A model generated the notes under the pieces. That model saw nothing but the letters and a program-made list of their open reading frames with translations. It did no database searches and was not told the origin of the DNA. The position numbers were made by a program, and so were the translations under genes. From assembly GCA_030149175.1 (NCBI GenBank), contig JASBSA010000064.1, positions 1 through 54,656 of the forward strand: 54,656 nt of DNA. Direction: 5' to 3'. The DNA is from Winogradskyella sp. (lineage in GTDB: Bacteria; Bacteroidota; Bacteroidia; Flavobacteriales; Flavobacteriaceae). Positions 51,964 through 54,656 of the stretch are shown one piece after another (positions within the stretch are counted from its first letter, which is position 1; each line of letters opens with the position of its first letter).

Positions 51964-52995
51964 CTAGATAATTTCAGGTTTTAAACGTTCGGGTGAATTA
52001 GCCAAATACCATGCTGTCGCAAAGATTAGCTTTGTGCGTTTTGCCAGTAAAGGATAATTAATTTTTTCTGCTGTATCTGTCGGTTTGGTATAATCTTCAT
52101 GTTCACCATTAAAGAAAAACACTACAGGAATACCTTTTGTAGCAAAGTTGTAATGATCGGATCTGTAATAATAGCGATTAGGGTCATTTGTAGCGTTATA
52201 TTCATAATCTAAATTTAGATTTACAAAGTTGTAGTTGGCTTCTTGTATAATGAAATGAAGCTCAGTACTTATTCGATCTGCTCCTATAACATAAACATAA
52301 TCTTCGTTATCTTTATGTTTATCATCTACACGACCAATCATATCCATGTTTAGAGTGCTTATGGTGTCTTCTAAAGGAAAGATTGGGTTGTTGGTGTAAT
52401 ATCTAGAACCATGTAGCCCTATTTCTTCACCTGTAACATGAAGAAAGACAATACTTCGTTTAGGGCCATTACCATCTTGTACCGCCTTTTTAAAGGCTTC
52501 TGCCATTTCAAAAACCGCAGCTGTTCCGGAACCATTATCATCTGCGCCAGGATAGATTTCACCTTCGATAACACCTTCGTGGTCTGAGTGTGCAGTGATG
52601 TAAATATATTCGTTCGGAAATTCGGAGCCTTCTATGTATGCAATAACATTTTGGGAGTCATTTATATCATCAGGTAGAACTGATTTAGGAACTACTTGAT
52701 AATAGTTTGGGTTGGTTTTTGGTGGTTTTATGCCTAAAGAGTCGTAATAATTTCTGATGTAGTTACATACTTGATTATGACCTTCCTCACCAGTCATACG
52801 ACCATTATATTTTTTTGAAGAGACCTCTGTTACAAAGGTTTTCAGTTCATCAGTAGTAATGGTATTTAAGTATTTTTCTACAACATTTTTATTATCATAC
52901 GATATACTATCTTTTAATTGTTCAATTTTTTCGCTGTGTCTTAAAGTAGCGCAAGAACCCACAAGAATAAGCGCAGAGGCAACCAATACTTTCAT
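51964..52995 (-). CDS. M28 family peptidase lipoprotein without PA domain
   Basis: 343 aa: lipobox at VGSCATL (Cys15), then the M28 core HSDHEG, GADDNGSG, TGEEIGLHGS, NMDMIGR and SDHYNF. It is a tandem paralog of the upstream-strand gene at 50292: the core matches almost position by position, but the PA domain is absent, which suggests duplication followed by deletion. 91 bp separate the pair. Confidence 0.93.
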   Translation of the reverse strand: MKVLVASALILVGSCATLRHSEKIEQLKDSISYDNKNVVEKYLNTITTDELKTFVTEVSSKKYNGRMTGEEGHNQVCNYIRNYYDSLGIKPPKTNPNYYQVVPKSVLPDDINDSQNVIAYIEGSEFPNEYIYITAHSDHEGVIEGEIYPGADDNGSGTAAVFEMAEAFKKAVQDGNGPKRSIVFLHVTGEEIGLHGSRYYTNNPIFPLEDTISTLNMDMIGRVDDKHKDNEDYVYVIGADRISTELHFIIQEANYNFVNLNLDYEYNATNDPNRYYYRSDHYNFATKGIPVVFFFNGEHEDYTKPTDTAEKINYPLLAKRTKLIFATAWYLANSPERLKPEII

Positions 52996-53029
52996 TTAAC
53001 TAATGCTTATTATAAACTTTATCTTTACC

Positions 53030-53080
53030 CAAATCTGTCTATTGTTCTCTTGCGAATAACAGGTAAGGTAAACAGATTTG
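53030..53080. repeat. Inverted repeat in the 52996-53151 intergenic region
   Basis: CAAATCTGT (53030-53038) and ACAGATTTG (53072-53080), a perfect 9-bp inverted repeat with 33 nt between. It lies upstream of the short M28 gene and could be an operator, but no other copy is seen here. Confidence 0.4.
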
Positions 53081-53151
53081 ATTGTAACTCTTTGATTTTG
53101 CCAAAAATAAGCTAAAAGTGTGAAATAATTTCTTACAACGTGGGCTAAATT

Positions 53152-53490
53152 TTACAAATCTTCATCAATATCAATATCTTCTAATAGTTCTTTAGAATCT
53201 TCAAGGTTTTCTTCATCGCGTTGCTCTAATTGCTCTGTATCACCAACTTCTGAGGTGTAATAAACACTTTTATAGATTGTTAGGGCTAGAGCAATAATTA
53301 CCAATAAAAAAATATATTGTATGGATTTTGTTTTAGTATTATCTTTTTTAGACATAAAAACAATTAATAAGCCACAAACAAAGGCTACTATAATTGGTAT
53401 TACAGCAAGGTTAGAAAGTGGAGTAACAGCTAAAATAACTGCTAATATAGCTACTACAAAACCTAAAATTATGATTAGTTTCTTTCCCAT
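53152..53490 (-). CDS. Membrane protein with acidic tail, unknown function
   Basis: 112 aa: two or three hydrophobic helices in the first 70 residues (IIILGFVVAILAVILAVT, NLAVIPIIVAFVCGLLIV, YIFLLVIIALALTIY), then a very acidic end (QRDEENLEDSKELLEDIDID). No domain recognised. 6 bp downstream of the DUF3108 gene, so probably cotranscribed. Confidence 0.7.
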   Translation of the reverse strand: MGKKLIIILGFVVAILAVILAVTPLSNLAVIPIIVAFVCGLLIVFMSKKDNTKTKSIQYIFLLVIIALALTIYKSVYYTSEVGDTEQLEQRDEENLEDSKELLEDIDIDEDL

Positions 53491-53496
53491 AGGGTT

Positions 53497-54276
53497 TTAG
53501 TATTTTAATCCTGTTGCAGATTTTATTTTTAATTCGCCGTTGCCTACTGGAATTTTAAATTTTGCATAGACAGGTATTTTATTTTTATCGGCTGTTAACC
53601 AAAGTAAGTTTGAGTTTGTTCCTTTAAGTACATCACTACCTTTAATAGATATTGCCAATTTATAACATTCTTTACTTCCAATATTGGTTGAGATTTTTTC
53701 TTTACCGATATATTTCAGAGTAATAGTAGTTTCTTCATTATCAAATAGTACAGTAAAGTTTTGTTGGTCACCAGGACTTGCTTTATGAATGTCTAGACTT
53801 CTTATGTAGTATAATGTGCTTACAATGTCTTTTGTAGATGCATTTATTTTTACGTTTTTATTTTCATCCCAAGTTGAGCCGTCTTTTCTTTTTTTACGCT
53901 TAAGACTCTTTACCAATTTTGTTTTATGGTTGTATTTGTATTGCATGAACTTGTAGTAGCCACCTTCACTAATATCTCTTTTGTATAAATAAGGTGTTAA
54001 CGTCTTTGGGTTGACATAACTTTCGTATAAATCTCTGATTTTAAAAAAATTGTCCCATTTTTTGTAGGTTGCGGCACTACATTTTAAACGCATTAGTATA
54101 CTTTTTGAAGTCTTAACTTTACTAGTCTCCATCTTAACTTCAGCAATATCTGTTAAAATACCAGACATGTTATACGAGGCCGAAAAGACTAATTTCTCAC
54201 CAAAAGCTATTGTTTCATTTTGGGCAAATGAATACAGTCCGCAAAAAAGTGTAAAAACAAAGAAATATTTTTTCAT
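53497..54276 (-). CDS. DUF3108 domain secreted protein
   Basis: 259 aa with a signal peptide (MKKYFFVFTLFCGLYSFAQ). The DUF3108 fold is suggested by GEKLVFSASYNMSGILTDIA near the start, KWDNFFKIRDLYESYVNPKT, and SNLLWLTADKNKIPVYAK near the end. Probably periplasmic; function unknown. First gene of a pair with the acidic membrane protein. Confidence 0.85.
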   Translation of the reverse strand: MKKYFFVFTLFCGLYSFAQNETIAFGEKLVFSASYNMSGILTDIAEVKMETSKVKTSKSILMRLKCSAATYKKWDNFFKIRDLYESYVNPKTLTPYLYKRDISEGGYYKFMQYKYNHKTKLVKSLKRKKRKDGSTWDENKNVKINASTKDIVSTLYYIRSLDIHKASPGDQQNFTVLFDNEETTITLKYIGKEKISTNIGSKECYKLAISIKGSDVLKGTNSNLLWLTADKNKIPVYAKFKIPVGNGELKIKSATGLKY

Positions 54277-54406
54277 TAAGATTAGTTTATGATAATAACG
54301 ATATACCTAGCATATATTGTGCCGAAAATACAATGCATTATTTAATGTTACTAATTTTATTTAAAAATGACTTAGAAACATTTTGGAAAAAACTAAGAAA
54401 AAATCT

Positions 54407-54436
54407 TTGGCTACATCAAAAAGGGTTTTATATTTG
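54407..54436 (+). promoter_or_regulatory. Consensus promoter of tRNA-Ser
   Basis: TTG (54407-54409), exactly 19 nt, TATATTTG (54429-54436): perfect -33/-7 match. Start expected near 54443. Confidence 0.8.
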
Positions 54437-54447
54437 CATCCGCAATT

Positions 54448-54532
54448 GGAGAAATGGCAGAGTGGTCGAATGCGGCAGTCTTGAAAACTGTTGAGGGTCA
54501 CACCTCCGGGGGTTCGAATCCCTCTTTCTCCG
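54448..54532 (+). tRNA. tRNA-Ser (anticodon TGA)
   Basis: An 85-nt class II tRNA: acceptor GGAGAAA/TTTCTCC, discriminator G, anticodon loop CTTGAAA with anticodon TGA, long variable arm (GTTGAGGGTCACACCTCC region) and T loop TTCGAAT. CCA is not encoded. Confidence 0.96.
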
Positions 54533-54538
54533 CAAAAG

Positions 54539-54566
54539 AACCCGAAACGAAAGTTTCGGGTTTTTT
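54539..54566 (+). terminator. Terminator after tRNA-Ser
   Basis: A 10-bp perfect stem (54539-54548 with 54553-54562), loop GAAA, Ts to 54566. Confidence 0.9.
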
Positions 54567-54576
54567 GTTTATAGCA

Positions 54577-54584
54577 TATCTTTG
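54577..54584 (+). promoter_or_regulatory. -7 element of the nitroreductase gene
   Basis: TATCTTTG, perfect -7 match 12 bp before the ATG at 54597. No -33 TTG at the usual spacing. Confidence 0.45.
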
Positions 54585-54596
54585 CAAAAAAAGAAA

Positions 54597-54656
54597 ATGT
54601 CTATACTCGAAAAACTGAAGTGGCGTTATGCCACAAAAAAATTTGACACTTCAAAA
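54597..54656 (+). CDS. Start of a nitroreductase family protein (partial)
   Basis: Twenty codons are present before the window ends. The N-terminus MSILEKLKWRYATKKFDTSK is the pattern of NfsB-type NAD(P)H nitroreductases in flavobacteria. The rest lies outside the window. Confidence 0.7.
   Translation, partial: MSILEKLKWRYATKKFDTSK

Noticed and set aside
1-54656. CRISPR arrays, insertion sequences, prophage or integrated elements
   Set aside because: No spaced direct repeats, transposase, integrase or tRNA-end duplication was found by eye; codon use and base composition look even, and both tRNAs are intact.

Overview
The window is ordinary, gap-free chromosome of a Bacteroidota bacterium, almost certainly a (probably marine) member of the family Flavobacteriaceae. 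The evidence is AT-rich DNA, Bacteroidota promoters of the form TTG-N19-TAnnTTTG with no Shine-Dalgarno signals, and family-typical genes: DUF4290-murA, HU, MurA with Asp in place of the catalytic Cys, a fused CcsB-CcsA, bacillithiol deacetylase, and the small Lacal_2735, DUF2256 and DUF2805 proteins. I see no insertion sequence, prophage, CRISPR array or rRNA. There are two tRNA genes (His, Ser).

Layout. 1-6.4 kb: housekeeping genes (HU, fmt, recQ, an AAA NTPase, DUF493, DUF4290, murA). 6.5-20.5 kb: a continuous minus-strand block for light and oxidative-stress defence. It has two operons. The upstream one (20433 to 12020) encodes a TetR-type regulator, an ABC1/UbiB-like kinase, a flavin reductase, an SDR-DUF2867 protein, a DUF2256 zinc-ribbon peptide, a DASH cryptochrome, a bacterial (6-4)-type photolyase relative without its iron-sulfur cysteines, and another photolyase-family flavoprotein. 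The downstream one (11920 to 6571) encodes an unknown protein, DUF2805, FolE, a 75-aa unknown, a Tyr-less SDR, glutathione peroxidase, Lacal_2735, TspO, an SRPBCC protein and a CPD photolyase.

The main discovery is that both operons start with nearly the same promoter block: TGTTTAACT-N12-AGTTAAACA, a third half-box exactly 10 bp further out, and a TAnnTTTA -10-like element followed by CGT. This ties 18 genes into one regulon, perhaps controlled by the TetR-type protein that the first operon encodes.

20.5-23.5 kb: an arsenic operon (arsR-arsM-arsC-acr3). 23.6-30.5 kb: a DUF2911 protein; a sugar-type oxidoreductase with a sodium:solute symporter and a 39-aa membrane peptide; a DUF4262 protein; and a large secreted PIG-L deacetylase. 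30.6-37.5 kb: an orphan NrfD-like membrane protein, CorA, an MscS-type channel, a lipoprotein, Maf, a UbiA prenyltransferase, KdsC and a DUF2520 protein. 37.5-45.6 kb, mainly plus strand: truncated globin, MscL, fused CcsBA, two tiny membrane proteins, a MATE exporter with a structured leader, a trans-sulfuration enzyme and a DUF2490 protein. 45.6-54.7 kb: PckA with an SLC13-type transporter, BshB1, tRNA-His, two tandem M28 peptidase lipoproteins, an acidic membrane protein, a DUF3108 protein, tRNA-Ser and the start of a nitroreductase gene.

Functions are assigned from motifs read by eye; no database search was run.
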